Below are positions 8,813 to 18,400 of a stretch of DNA of 46,705 nt, one piece after another. Where the stretch lies: assembly GCA_902525075.1 (NCBI GenBank), contig CABZFV010000011.1:1-46705 (forward strand), written 5' to 3'. Within the stretch, counting starts at the first letter, position 1. The number at the start of each line of letters is the position of its first letter. This stretch comes from an uncultured Prochlorococcus sp. (lineage in GTDB: Bacteria > Cyanobacteriota > Cyanobacteriia > PCC-6307 > Cyanobiaceae). The position numbers and the translations under genes were made by a program. Under the pieces are notes generated by a model. The model was not told the origin of the DNA. It saw only the letters and a program-made list of their open reading frames with translations, and did no database searches.

Positions 8813-10095
8813 GAATTTCAAGTAATGATGCTATAGCTCTTATAGATGCTAATAATTTTTATGCGTCATGCGAACAAAATATTAATCCTAATTTGAGAAA
8901 TAAACCAGTAGTAATTTTATCTAATAATGATGGATGCATCATTGCGAGAAGTCCTGAAGCGCGAGCTTTAAAAATTAAAATGGGAACTCCTTATTTTAAG
9001 ATCAAAGAAAAATTAAATAAATTAGATATAGCAGTCTTAAGCTCAAACTACTCTCTTTACGGCGATATGAGCAGAAGGCTAATGAATTTACTAAAAAACT
9101 ACTGTGAAGAAATAGAAATTTATTCTATTGACGAAGCATTTGTCTCCATTTCTAGACCTAATGATAAAAATCTATATCCTTGGGCAAGAAACATAAGATC
9201 ATTAATATATCAGAATCTAGGGATTACCATAACAGTAGGAATAGGAGAAAATAAAGTAAGAGCAAAAATTGCTAACAAATTAGCTAAAAATATTGATTAT
9301 TCAGCTGGAATATTTGATTTAGCTAGAACCATAAATGAGAATAATTATTTAAAAAGAATTAGTGTAGATAAGATATGGGGAGTCGGGAAACAAACCTCTA
9401 ATTGGTTGCAAAGTAAAGGTATTAAGAACGCGAAAGAATTAAGAGATATGGAAGAAAATGAAATCATCAAGAAACTAGGCATAGTAGGAAAAAGATTGCA
9501 ATTAGAACTGAAAGGTTATAAATGTCTGCCTATAGAAAAAAACAAGAAATCAAAAAAAGAAATTCAGGTAAGCAGGAGTTTCGGTACTCCTGTTACAAAA
9601 TTAGAAGACTTAACTCAAGCACTAGCGACTCACGCAATAAAAGCATCTGAAAAAATGAGAAGTCAGAATTTGCAATCATCTAATATTAGAGTATTTGCAA
9701 GAACCAGTAAGTATTCAAGTCAAAATTATCAAAGAAGTGCTCATAGAAAACTTACAAATCCAACAGTCGACACAAATACTATTTTAAAAATAGTAGTTGA
9801 ATTATCTAAAGAAATTTATAATCCCGAATATAAATTTTCAAAAGCTGGCGTTTTAATGCAGGATTTAACTAATAGCGAATATCTACAGCAATCAGTTATC
9901 AATTACAAATCTCAGAAAGATCTAAAAAAATCAGCAAATCTAATGAGAACTATTGATTTATTAAATAAAAGATTCAATAACAATGCAATTACATGGGCTA
10001 TTACAAAAACGCCAAAAAGTTGGACGATGAATAAGAATTTCTTAAGTCGCTCATCTACAACTGATATAGACCACCTCCCAACTATAGTAAAGTAA
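8809..10095 (+). CDS. umuC: Y-family DNA polymerase V catalytic subunit UmuC
   Basis: 428 residues, full family length. The catalytic palm residues are intact: ALIDANNFYASCE (D13) and IYSIDEAFVS (D108, E109). The finger-region NNDGCIIARSPEARALKIKMGTPYF, the thumb-domain GVGKQTSNWLQSKGI and the little-finger segment VSRSFGTPVT are also present. UmuC copies across lesions that block the replicative polymerase. It starts inside the umuD stop codon and ends 9 nt before the next gene, so umuD-umuC-(10105 gene) looks like one operon under LexA control. Confidence 0.96.
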   Translation: MRISSNDAIALIDANNFYASCEQNINPNLRNKPVVILSNNDGCIIARSPEARALKIKMGTPYFKIKEKLNKLDIAVLSSNYSLYGDMSRRLMNLLKNYCEEIEIYSIDEAFVSISRPNDKNLYPWARNIRSLIYQNLGITITVGIGENKVRAKIANKLAKNIDYSAGIFDLARTINENNYLKRISVDKIWGVGKQTSNWLQSKGIKNAKELRDMEENEIIKKLGIVGKRLQLELKGYKCLPIEKNKKSKKEIQVSRSFGTPVTKLEDLTQALATHAIKASEKMRSQNLQSSNIRVFARTSKYSSQNYQRSAHRKLTNPTVDTNTILKIVVELSKEIYNPEYKFSKAGVLMQDLTNSEYLQQSVINYKSQKDLKKSANLMRTIDLLNKRFNNNAITWAITKTPKSWTMNKNFLSRSSTTDIDHLPTIVK

Positions 10096-10104
10096 AAAAA
10101 AAAA

Positions 10105-10572
10105 ATGGAATTTATAATATTTTTAAGCAAATTAGATAAAGAGATTCTTGACTTATTAATAAAAGCAAACTACATAATTGAAGAAAATAAAATTGAATGT
10201 CTATTCAATAAAGAAATAAAAGGCCTACATAATTTTGTAGAAAATAAAATAATAATATGTACTGAAAATGCAAAAAGGAAAACAAATTATAGAAATGAAA
10301 AGAAGCGACCCAAAAAAGATAACTTCAAAACAGAATTGGCAATAAGAAAAGCATTAAGGCATGAAGCTACTCATGCCATACAAAAATGTAACAACAATAA
10401 GACCTTAGGGGATATAAAAAATTTAGAAGGTAAATTACATCAAAGTAAGAGGAAATCATTAGAGTTCTCTACTTCAAATTTTTCTGGAACTTATGCAAAA
10501 GAACTGGAAGCTTATATTCTTGAAGACAAGCCTAAAAAAGTAGCAAAAATGATTAAAAAATACTGCTTATAA
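10105..10572 (+). CDS. Unrecognised protein with HEATH zinc-metalloprotease motif
   Basis: 155 residues with an ATG start, 9 nt after umuC. The clearest feature is RKALRHEATHAIQKCN at about residues 85-100. It is an HExxH zincin motif (HEATH) on a basic helix, of the kind seen in ATP23-like and other minimal metalloproteases. A downstream glutamate in YAKELEAYILED (about 132-143) could be the third zinc ligand. The protein is lysine-rich, has cysteines at 33, 52, 99 and 154, and has no signal peptide or membrane span. I do not recognise a named family. Gene order suggests co-expression with umuDC after DNA damage, but a substrate cannot be proposed from the sequence. Confidence 0.8.
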   Translation: MEFIIFLSKLDKEILDLLIKANYIIEENKIECLFNKEIKGLHNFVENKIIICTENAKRKTNYRNEKKRPKKDNFKTELAIRKALRHEATHAIQKCNNNKTLGDIKNLEGKLHQSKRKSLEFSTSNFSGTYAKELEAYILEDKPKKVAKMIKKYCL

Positions 10573-10588
10573 ATTTAAATAAAATATG

Positions 10589-12622
10589 TTAACTAGCAAT
10601 AAAATTTCCACAGCGTTGTTTATCTAAAAACTTTATATGTTGTCTTTCCAAGTAATATAATTCCTGAAATTTAATAGCATCTGAGTTTAAATCCTTAAAA
10701 AGATCATCGATCTCTTTATTAGTGTCAGACAAACCGGAAGAGGAATTATCAATCAAGATAGATATACAATTTTCTAAAGTTTTTAATCTTTGAGATCCCC
10801 AAGATTCGATCAAGTGTCTACATCTTTTTAAAGAATTATATTTCTCAAGAAGTGATAAAGATCCAAGTAAATTATCTTTAGGATTACTCAGCAAAGTTAA
10901 AAACAATTCATTTGGGTTAACAAAACTATTAATTTTATTTGATGAATCAGGATTATTAAGAGCTAAGTAGTCAGGTAGAAGAGAAATTAGGTTAATGGCA
11001 GAAAACTCTTTTTGAAGAATTTGACTATTTGCTTGTTTTAATTCATTTAAATAATTTAAACCAAAATTATTTTGCTCAATTTTTGAAATAGCATCCCATA
11101 AATTTTGAATATAATCAGTATTAAATCCATTTATTTCTCTTTTGAGAAATTCATCGCGAATAAAAAGCCGAAGATCAGGACAATGTAAATAATAAAAAAT
11201 TATTTCCGATTCATTTTTTTCACGTCGAGAAATTTCATTGGGTTGTTCAAATTTCTTTGATCTGCCATGCCAACGAAATCCCTTAACTTGATTTCTTAAA
11301 TCTTGTTCAAACTGTATTGCCAACCTTGCTTGTCCCTTACTCAATCGTTCGGAAACTTTTTGTAAGTAATGGGTTCTTGTTGATGATTGAGGTAATTTGC
11401 TCAACAATTTTACCAATGAAGAAATAACACTCTGAAAGTTTTCAGACTTACTTAAATCTTTATCTTTAAAGATCTGATCAATCTCCCAATCAATCCAAAA
11501 GGAAGAATTATCAATTAAATTAAAATAATCTTCAGGAGTATGACTATTCAAAAATTCGTCAGGATCTTTGAAATCATTAAGTTGAAGTATCTTAAGATTA
11601 ATTTGATCATGGAGAGATAAGCTTTCGACTTCTTTAATTACCCTTTTTGTAGCAGATATTCCTGCATTATCAGAATCAAAATTCAAAATTATATTTTTAT
11701 TATCTGTACATCTACATAGTTGAGAAATTTGATACTTATTAAATGCGGTACCAAGGGAAGCTACAGAATTAGTGATACCTTTTGAATGAAGAGAAATTAC
11801 ATCAAAGTACCCTTCAACAATAATAGCTTTATCTCTTTTTCTAATATTGCTAGAAGCTTTTTCGAATGCAAACAACATTTTTCCCTTTTCAAATACCTCT
11901 GATTCAGGTGAATTAAGATATTTAGGTTCCTGACCATCAAGAGATCTTCCACCAAAGGCAACAACTCTTCCCTGCATGTCATGTATTGGAACAATTAATC
12001 TATTTCTAAAACGATCATAAATCTTGTCAGAATTATCTTTAGAAATTGCAAGGCCAGAAGCTAATATTAAATTAATAGGAAATTTTTCTACATTGGATAA
12101 ATAGTTAAATAAATCATTCCATGAATTTGGAGCAAAACCCAATTCAAAGTCATCAATAATTTTATTACTCAAGTTTCTCTTGAATGTTAAATATTTCATA
12201 GCCTCTACACCAAGAGAATTATTTAATTGAGACTTAAACCAATTTTTAGTGACTCTTAATATTCTATAAAGCTCTTCCTTTCTTGATAATTGTTTTTTAT
12301 AAGCCTCTACTTGAGGACCCTCAAGATTTTCAACATTAATATTATTTTTTTTAGCGAGAGAAAGTACAACATCTGAAAAATTTGCACGAGTAAATTCCAT
12401 TAAAAATTTAATAGAGTTACCACCAGCACCACAGGAAAAACAATAATAGAATTGTTTACTTGGTGATACTGTCATAGATGGCTTAGTATCATCATGAAAA
12501 GGACAAATCCCAACAAATTCCTTGCCTTTCTTCTTAAGAACAATATGTTCAGATATGACATCAACAATATCTGCCTTTTCCTTAACCTCTTGAATAGTTC
12601 TTGGGTGTATAGAATGAACCAT
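10589..12622 (-). CDS. dnaG: DNA primase DnaG
   Basis: 677 residues from ATG 12622. The frame extends five codons upstream to a TTG, but MVHSIHPRTIQEVKEKADIVDVI is the usual type of N terminus. Domains in order: the CHC2 zinc finger (CPFHDD...YYCFSCGAGG, about residues 38-64), the RNA-polymerase domain with TOPRIM motifs AIIVEGYFDVISLHSKG and LNFDSDNAG (about 260-310), and a helical C-terminal helicase-interaction region. It makes RNA primers for both strands at the fork. It is convergent with the HEATH-motif gene (16 nt between stops) and divergent from the EamA permease. Confidence 0.96.
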   Translation of the reverse strand: MVHSIHPRTIQEVKEKADIVDVISEHIVLKKKGKEFVGICPFHDDTKPSMTVSPSKQFYYCFSCGAGGNSIKFLMEFTRANFSDVVLSLAKKNNINVENLEGPQVEAYKKQLSRKEELYRILRVTKNWFKSQLNNSLGVEAMKYLTFKRNLSNKIIDDFELGFAPNSWNDLFNYLSNVEKFPINLILASGLAISKDNSDKIYDRFRNRLIVPIHDMQGRVVAFGGRSLDGQEPKYLNSPESEVFEKGKMLFAFEKASSNIRKRDKAIIVEGYFDVISLHSKGITNSVASLGTAFNKYQISQLCRCTDNKNIILNFDSDNAGISATKRVIKEVESLSLHDQINLKILQLNDFKDPDEFLNSHTPEDYFNLIDNSSFWIDWEIDQIFKDKDLSKSENFQSVISSLVKLLSKLPQSSTRTHYLQKVSERLSKGQARLAIQFEQDLRNQVKGFRWHGRSKKFEQPNEISRREKNESEIIFYYLHCPDLRLFIRDEFLKREINGFNTDYIQNLWDAISKIEQNNFGLNYLNELKQANSQILQKEFSAINLISLLPDYLALNNPDSSNKINSFVNPNELFLTLLSNPKDNLLGSLSLLEKYNSLKRCRHLIESWGSQRLKTLENCISILIDNSSSGLSDTNKEIDDLFKDLNSDAIKFQELYYLERQHIKFLDKQRCGNFIAS

Positions 12623-12716
12623 TGAGATTTTTATCAAAAAATAAATAATGATTTATTTGTTATAGGTCAAAATCAAATAAGAATCTACTTATTTTCACAA
12701 TAAAACTATTTTTTAA

Positions 12717-13607
12717 ATGTTAAATATCGCAAAATTAGAAAAAAAATTTAATTCATTGAATAAGTTTAATTTGGTCTTTGCCTCATTCTTCTTTAGTTTG
12801 ATGACTTTGTGTGTAAAAAATATTGATAAAAGAATACCTATTTATGAATTAGTTTTATTCAGATCATTAATAAGTTTAATAATTACATTATTCATTATTA
12901 ATATGAAAAATATAAATCCATGGGGCAAAAATAGACCTCTACTTATCCTAAGAGGTGTTTTAGGAACTTTAGCTTTAGTTTGTATTTTTTATTCGATAAG
13001 AAATATGCCCCTTAGTATATCTACCGTCATTCAATACACATATCCTATCTTTATATCTATATTTGCTTGTATATTTATAAACGAAAAAATAACTCGGTAT
13101 ATAATTTTTGCCTTAATTTTTGGCTGGATTGGAATATTAGTAATATTAAATCCAAGTCAATTATCAAATATAAACGTTGAGATTGAAAATGTCTCGATTT
13201 CGATAGCATTTCTTGGAGCAATCTGTACTGCATTGGCTTACGTTACAGTTAAAAAACTTTCATTTACTGAAGATGTTTATGTAATTATTGAATATTTTCC
13301 ACTTATTTCTTTTATAACTTTATTGCCAATTGTATTAATTAACTGGGTTACCCCAAATTGGAGTGAATTAATTTGGATAATTGGCATTGGTTTATTTACT
13401 CAATTAGGTCAGACATTTTTAACTATAGGGTTAAAAAATTTACCTGCCTCTGAAGCTTCAATAATTAACTATTTGCAAGTTTTATTCGGATCAATTTGGG
13501 GGATTTTGTTTTTTAGAGAAATAATAAACATAAATTTTTTATTAGGCGCCTCACTAGTTTTATTAGGAACTATTATATCTACAACCAAAATACGTAAAAG
13601 GATATAA
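12717..13607 (+). CDS. EamA/DMT-family permease
   Basis: 296 residues with an ATG start and about ten hydrophobic segments, arranged as two EamA repeats (about 17-140 and 158-290). Family-typical features are the early LVLFRSLISLIITL, the end of the first repeat IFINEKITRYIIFALIFGWIGILVIL, and the matching second-repeat end LFFREIININFLLGASLVLLGTIIS. These drug/metabolite transporters export or import small metabolites; the substrate cannot be told from sequence. It is divergent from dnaG, and a small secreted-protein gene follows 25 nt later on the same strand. Confidence 0.88.
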   Translation: MLNIAKLEKKFNSLNKFNLVFASFFFSLMTLCVKNIDKRIPIYELVLFRSLISLIITLFIINMKNINPWGKNRPLLILRGVLGTLALVCIFYSIRNMPLSISTVIQYTYPIFISIFACIFINEKITRYIIFALIFGWIGILVILNPSQLSNINVEIENVSISIAFLGAICTALAYVTVKKLSFTEDVYVIIEYFPLISFITLLPIVLINWVTPNWSELIWIIGIGLFTQLGQTFLTIGLKNLPASEASIINYLQVLFGSIWGILFFREIININFLLGASLVLLGTIISTTKIRKRI

Positions 13608-13632
13608 AATATAAAAAACACTTTGCTTAGTG

Positions 13633-13983
13633 ATGAAATTCTTCTTATTTGCAATATTCTTCTTTTCTCCATTACTCCAAGCGAATGCATCAACACCAAA
13701 AGCTGCAACATGTACCAGAAAAGAATATAGAGAAGAATATATTCCTGGAACACAATCAAGCCCAGGCTACGTTAAAAATTATGTAGTTGATATAGAAATT
13801 CCTTGTGGAGGAGAACAAGCACAAAAAGTTGATAATAACGATTGCAGCGAAGGTTCAGTTATTGGAGGCCTTCTTGGCGCTGGAATAGCACTTTCCTCCT
13901 CTAGAGGGAAAGATAGATTTTGGGCAGTACCTGCTGGGGGAACTGCAGGAGCACTAATTGGTTGTCAAGTGGATGGTGGTTAA
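13633..13983 (+). CDS. Secreted small protein with glycine-zipper region
   Basis: 116 residues from ATG 13633; a GTG one codon upstream is also possible. Residues 1-19 (MKFFLFAIFFFSPLLQANA) form a classic Sec signal peptide with an A-x-A cleavage site. The mature part has four cysteines and a glycine-rich tail (GSVIGGLLGAGIALSSS, then AVPAGGTAGALIGCQVDGG) like the glycine-zipper 2TM domains of SlyB/Rick-17kDa-type surface proteins. A thylakoid-lumen, periplasmic or outer-membrane location is likely; no specific role is known. Its stop TAA directly abuts the TTG start of ruvA. Confidence 0.75.
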   Translation: MKFFLFAIFFFSPLLQANASTPKAATCTRKEYREEYIPGTQSSPGYVKNYVVDIEIPCGGEQAQKVDNNDCSEGSVIGGLLGAGIALSSSRGKDRFWAVPAGGTAGALIGCQVDGG

Positions 13984-14661
13984 TTGATTAGTTGGATAAA
14001 TGGAGAATTGGTTGAGTTATGGCAAACTAATCAAAAATTTTTTGTTTTAATAAATTGTCAAGGATTAGGATACGAAATACAAATACTAGAATCCTTTTTT
14101 CTCAAATTAAAAACAAATCAGATATCTAGTAAAAAAATTGCTCTTTGGTTAAAACATATTAAGAAAGAAGATTCCGATTTATTATTTGGCTTCACATCAA
14201 AGGAACAAAAGAATTTCTTTATTGAAATTTTAAATATCCGAGGTGTTGGATCTCAAATCGGTATGGGGATATTAAATAAATTCTCTATTGGTGAAGTTAT
14301 CAATGCAATAAATACACAAAACAAAAAATTAATTTGTTCCGTACCTGGTGTAGGACAAAAAATGAGTGATCGGTTAATTTTAGAACTAAAAAATAAATTT
14401 AAAAATGAAATACAATTTGAAAAAGAAAAAGCCAAAGATGAATTTGAGATTAAGGATCCAGAAATTAGTAAAATGATCGAGGATCTTCAGTTAACTCTTC
14501 AATCATTAAATTACAAAGACAAAGAAATCAAGACTATTTTGCCAATTATTATTAATGAAGTAGATCTCCTTGCAAAAAAAGAAAATAATTTATCATTTGA
14601 AAATTTATTGAAATTAGCTATGAATTATCTAGATAAGGAAAGTAGTAATATAGCCAGCTGA
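13984..14661 (+). CDS. ruvA: Holliday junction branch migration protein RuvA
   Basis: 225 residues with a TTG start immediately after the previous stop. The N-terminal OB-fold (MISWINGELVELWQ...FVLINCQGLGYEIQI, 1-65) is followed by tandem helix-hairpin-helix motifs at about 79-92 (ILNIRGVGSQIGMG) and 114-128 (ICSVPGVGQKMSDRL), and by a linker and a C-terminal UBA-like domain. RuvA tetramers hold Holliday junctions in square-planar form and load the RuvB motor. rpsO follows 32 nt later. Confidence 0.95.
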   Translation: MISWINGELVELWQTNQKFFVLINCQGLGYEIQILESFFLKLKTNQISSKKIALWLKHIKKEDSDLLFGFTSKEQKNFFIEILNIRGVGSQIGMGILNKFSIGEVINAINTQNKKLICSVPGVGQKMSDRLILELKNKFKNEIQFEKEKAKDEFEIKDPEISKMIEDLQLTLQSLNYKDKEIKTILPIIINEVDLLAKKENNLSFENLLKLAMNYLDKESSNIAS

Positions 14662-14693
14662 CGTAGTATCATAGAGTAAAAGAAAAAAATTTT

Positions 14694-14963
14694 ATGTCAT
14701 TAGATACAGCTGAAAAACAGAAGCTGATTGAGACTCATCAAGTACATCCAACTGATACAGGTTCAGCCGAAGTTCAAGTGGCACTGCTTTCAAAAAGAAT
14801 ATCGAAATTAAGTGACCACCTCCAAGGAAACATTCATGATTTCGCTTCAAGGCAAGGATTATTAAAAATGATTGGTAAAAGGAAAAGATTACTTTCTTTC
14901 ATAAAAGACAAAAACGTTCAGAGATATCAAGAGCTAGTAAAAAAAATTGGAATCAGAGGATGA
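14694..14963 (+). CDS. rpsO: 30S ribosomal protein S15
   Basis: 89 residues with an ATG start, the exact family length. The diagnostic stretch [20 protein letters not shown] is present (residues 14-33), followed by [34 protein letters not shown]15 binds 16S rRNA helices 20-22 and nucleates the platform of the 30S subunit. It lies between ruvA and a PAM68-like gene, 9 nt before the latter. In some bacteria S15 represses its own mRNA; no such element is obvious in the 32-nt leader. Confidence 0.98.
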   Translation: MSLDTAEKQKLIETHQVHPTDTGSAEVQVALLSKRISKLSDHLQGNIHDFASRQGLLKMIGKRKRLLSFIKDKNVQRYQELVKKIGIRG

Positions 14964-14972
14964 TTTCAATTA

Positions 14973-15422
14973 ATGAAAAAAAAGCAATCTAAAAAAAAGA
15001 CACAATTTAAAAAGAAAAAAAATTATTCTGAGAAAACTGCGTTTGCTAATTTAGAAAAAGCATCAAGTTCTGTAACTACCCCAAAAAGATCATCAACTGG
15101 GATACCTAAATATGTTGCTGATAGAATGGCAAGAAGAATATTTTTTACAGCAGGAATTCCCACAATATTAGGGATGTCGGTTTTTGTTGTTAGTTATATT
15201 ATAGTTACTAGAAATATTGCTGAGATACCTCCTTCATCAACAATTGCAATTTCAGCATTGTTTTTTTTGTTAGGTCTAGCAGGATTGAGTTTTGGAATAT
15301 TATCAGCTAGTTGGGACAAAGAGCCTGGATCTTTTTTTGGTATTGAAAATATTCCAATGAACATACAACGTGCAAAAGCAGCATTCAAACCTGCAACTCA
15401 AAATTTCGAGGATAAAAGTTAA
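14973..15422 (+). CDS. PAM68-like photosystem II assembly protein
   Basis: 149 residues with an ATG start. A lysine-rich N-terminal tail (1-20) is followed by GIPKYVADRMARRIFFTAGIPTILGMSVF, the hallmark of the PAM68 family (cyanobacterial Sll0933, plant PAM68; DUF3464). Two membrane spans lie at about 55-75 and 88-110, then a conserved loop SASWDKEPGSFFGIENIPMN. Family members assist early PSII assembly or chlorophyll insertion into CP47. The stop ends one base before the dnaE stop on the opposite strand, so the two transcripts must overlap at their 3' ends. Confidence 0.9.
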   Translation: MKKKQSKKKTQFKKKKNYSEKTAFANLEKASSSVTTPKRSSTGIPKYVADRMARRIFFTAGIPTILGMSVFVVSYIIVTRNIAEIPPSSTIAISALFFLLGLAGLSFGILSASWDKEPGSFFGIENIPMNIQRAKAAFKPATQNFEDKS

Positions 15423-15423
15423 T

Positions 15424-18400
15424 CTAGGTAACTAAAGATTTCAAATTAACTTTGAATGATTTATCTTCTAATAATTTGCATACTCCTTGAATATCTCCAA
15501 TGCAGAATTGTTCACCAAATTTAACGTAGGTAACATTATTTTTATTTCTCACTGCAGCTAAAACTGGAATCTTGATACCACATCTTTCTTTATCTGGTTT
15601 AAATTTAGTTAAACAGTTTTTCAAGGTATTTTGTACTCTTACATCAGATGCTTGAGAACTTTCAAGATTAATGATTAGTAATTTAAGGTTATCTATTTCT
15701 CTACAATCATCAATTATTAATTGAGTCTTATCACTTTTTTTATCTATTGTTCCCCACACCAATAATCTAGTATCAGTCAAAAGAAATTCTGATAATTTTA
15801 AATATGTTTTTGGAAAAACTATTGCCTCGCAACTTCCAGAAAGATCTTCTAGCTGAACTATAGCCATCCTATCTCCTTTTCTCGTTGTAACTTGCTTCAA
15901 ATCAGGGATCATTGCCACTAAAGAAACTTTGGTTCTATCTTTTGTTTCTTCTAATTGAGAAATGCTTATAGGTGATACAAGTTTTGCTGGCTTAGTTAAA
16001 TGCTTTAGAGGATGATCAGATAAATAAAAGCCTAATAGCTGCTTTTCTAACTTTAACTTCTCAATAAGTGAATAATCATCAACCTTAGCTAATTGTGAAT
16101 CTGAAAAAGCAACATTAGAAAATTGTTCTTTAGAGTCAAATAGATTTCCTTGGCCTGATAATCTATCTCGATTTCTTGAAGAGGCCCACTCAATAACATG
16201 TTCAAGATCTGACAATAACTGAGCTCTATTATTATTATCTGAAAACTCGTCTAGTGCTCCACAATGAATAAGAGATTCAAGACTTCTTTTGTTAAGAATA
16301 TTAGAAGGCAAACGGTCGCACAAATCCGATAATGACTTAAAGCTTCCCGAGCTATTTCGATTTTCAATTATATTTCTTATTGCAGAATCTCCTAAATTCT
16401 TAATTGCAGATAACCCGAATAAAATCTGATTGTTCTTAATAGTGAAATCAACCCCAGAAAAATTAATGCTCGGAGAAATAACTTCTATTCCCATGGAATA
16501 ACAATTAGAAATATATCTTTGCACCTTATCGCTAGAGCCGGAATTTACGCTTAAAAGGGCTGCCATATATGCAACAGGAAAATGGGCTTTTAAAAATGCA
16601 GTTTGATAAGTTACGGCACCATAAGCAGTTGAGTGACTTTTGTTAAAACAATATTCTGCGAATAAAACCATCTGATCAAAAAGATCATTTGCTAATTTTT
16701 CATTTACACCTTTCTTCATAGAACCATCTACAAAAATATTCCTATGCTTTACCATTTCAGAAACTTTCTTTTTACCCATAGCTCTTCGAAGTAAATCAGC
16801 ATCACCTAGAGAATAACCGGCTAGGTCTTGAGCAATTTTCATAATTTGTTCTTGGTAAACCATAATTCCATAGGTTTCAGTGAGAATTGACTTAATAAAA
16901 GGATGAGGGAAATCAATCTTTTCGTTCCCATTTTTTCGATTTATGAATTTAGGTATAAGGCCTGCATCAAGAGGACCAGGTCTATAAAGAGCCAGTATGG
17001 AAGAAATATCCTCTAGAGAATTAGGTTTAAAATCCTTAACCACCTGTTTCATTCCGGAAGATTCAAGTTGAAAAATACCTTCAAGATCTCCTCTCCCGAT
17101 AAGCTCAAAGGTTTTACCATCATTTTGTGGTAACTCATCAATGTTTATTGTCTTTCCAGTAGATTGATTAATAAGAGAAACTGTCTTTTCAATCATCGTA
17201 AGATTCTTAAGACCCAAGAAATCCATTTTCAATAATCCAAGTGATTCGATATCGTCCATAGAAAATTGGGTTATTATTTGTCCTTCATTATTTCTTTGAA
17301 GAGGCACAAGTTCGTCAAGAGGATCTGATGCGATAACAACTCCAGCAGCATGAACTCCATATGTTTTATTAGTTCCTTCAATTCTCAAAGCCAAATCAAC
17401 CCATTTTTTCACCCTACTATCGTTAATATATTTTTCTCTAAACTCTTGACTAGGAGAATTCTTATTAATCATTTCATTTAGTTTAAAAGGTTTCCCTCTT
17501 ACCACCGGTATTAACTTAGCTAATTTATCCGCCTCTCCATATGGTATATCTAGAACCCTTGCAACATCTTTTAAAACCGCCTTAGAGGTCATCTTATTGA
17601 AAGTTATTATTTGCGCAACTTTATCCTCTCCATAACGATTAGTAACATAATCAATAACTTCATTTCTCCTATCAATACAAAAGTCGGTATCAATATCTGG
17701 CATTGACTTTCTTGCTGGATTTAAAAATCTCTCAAACAACAATCCATGCTCAACAGGATCTATATTTGTAATTTGAAGAGCATAAGCTACTAGTGAGCCT
17801 GCGGCAGAACCTCTACCTGGCCCTACAGGAATAGAGTTATCTCTAGCAAATTTGATGTAGTCCCAAACAACCAAAAAATAATCAGGGAACCCCATATCTT
17901 TAATAATTTTTAATTCGGAAGATAATCTTTTTTTATAGTTCTCATCAACTTCTGAAAGATCATTTTTTTTAAGTCTTTTTAAAAGGCCTTTATTAGATAA
18001 CTGTGTAAGGAAGGAATATGAATCAGTATCTTCGTTAAGAGGGAATTTTGGCATTCTATAATTACCAAACAAATCAAAAACTTCAACTTTTTGAGAAATT
18101 TCCACTGTATTGTTCACTGCCTCAATAATTGATTCATCATCAATATGATCTTTAAAAAGTTCAAGCATTTCATTTTCACTTTTAATATATTCTGTACCGG
18201 TGTATCTCAATCTTTTTTCATCACTAATTAGTTTTCCTGTTAATACACAAAGCAAAGCGTCATGAGCTTCAACATCCATACTTGATAAATAGTGGGCATC
18301 GTTAGTTGCAATGACTTTTATCTGATGCTTCTTCCCAATTTTTATTAATTCAACGTTAACAATTCTATCCTCAATAGATCCGTGATCTTGTATTTCTAGA

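Noticed and set aside
8396..10572. umuDC region as a mobile or phage-derived island
   Set aside because: No integrase, tRNA junction, direct repeats or composition change; surrounded by housekeeping genes.
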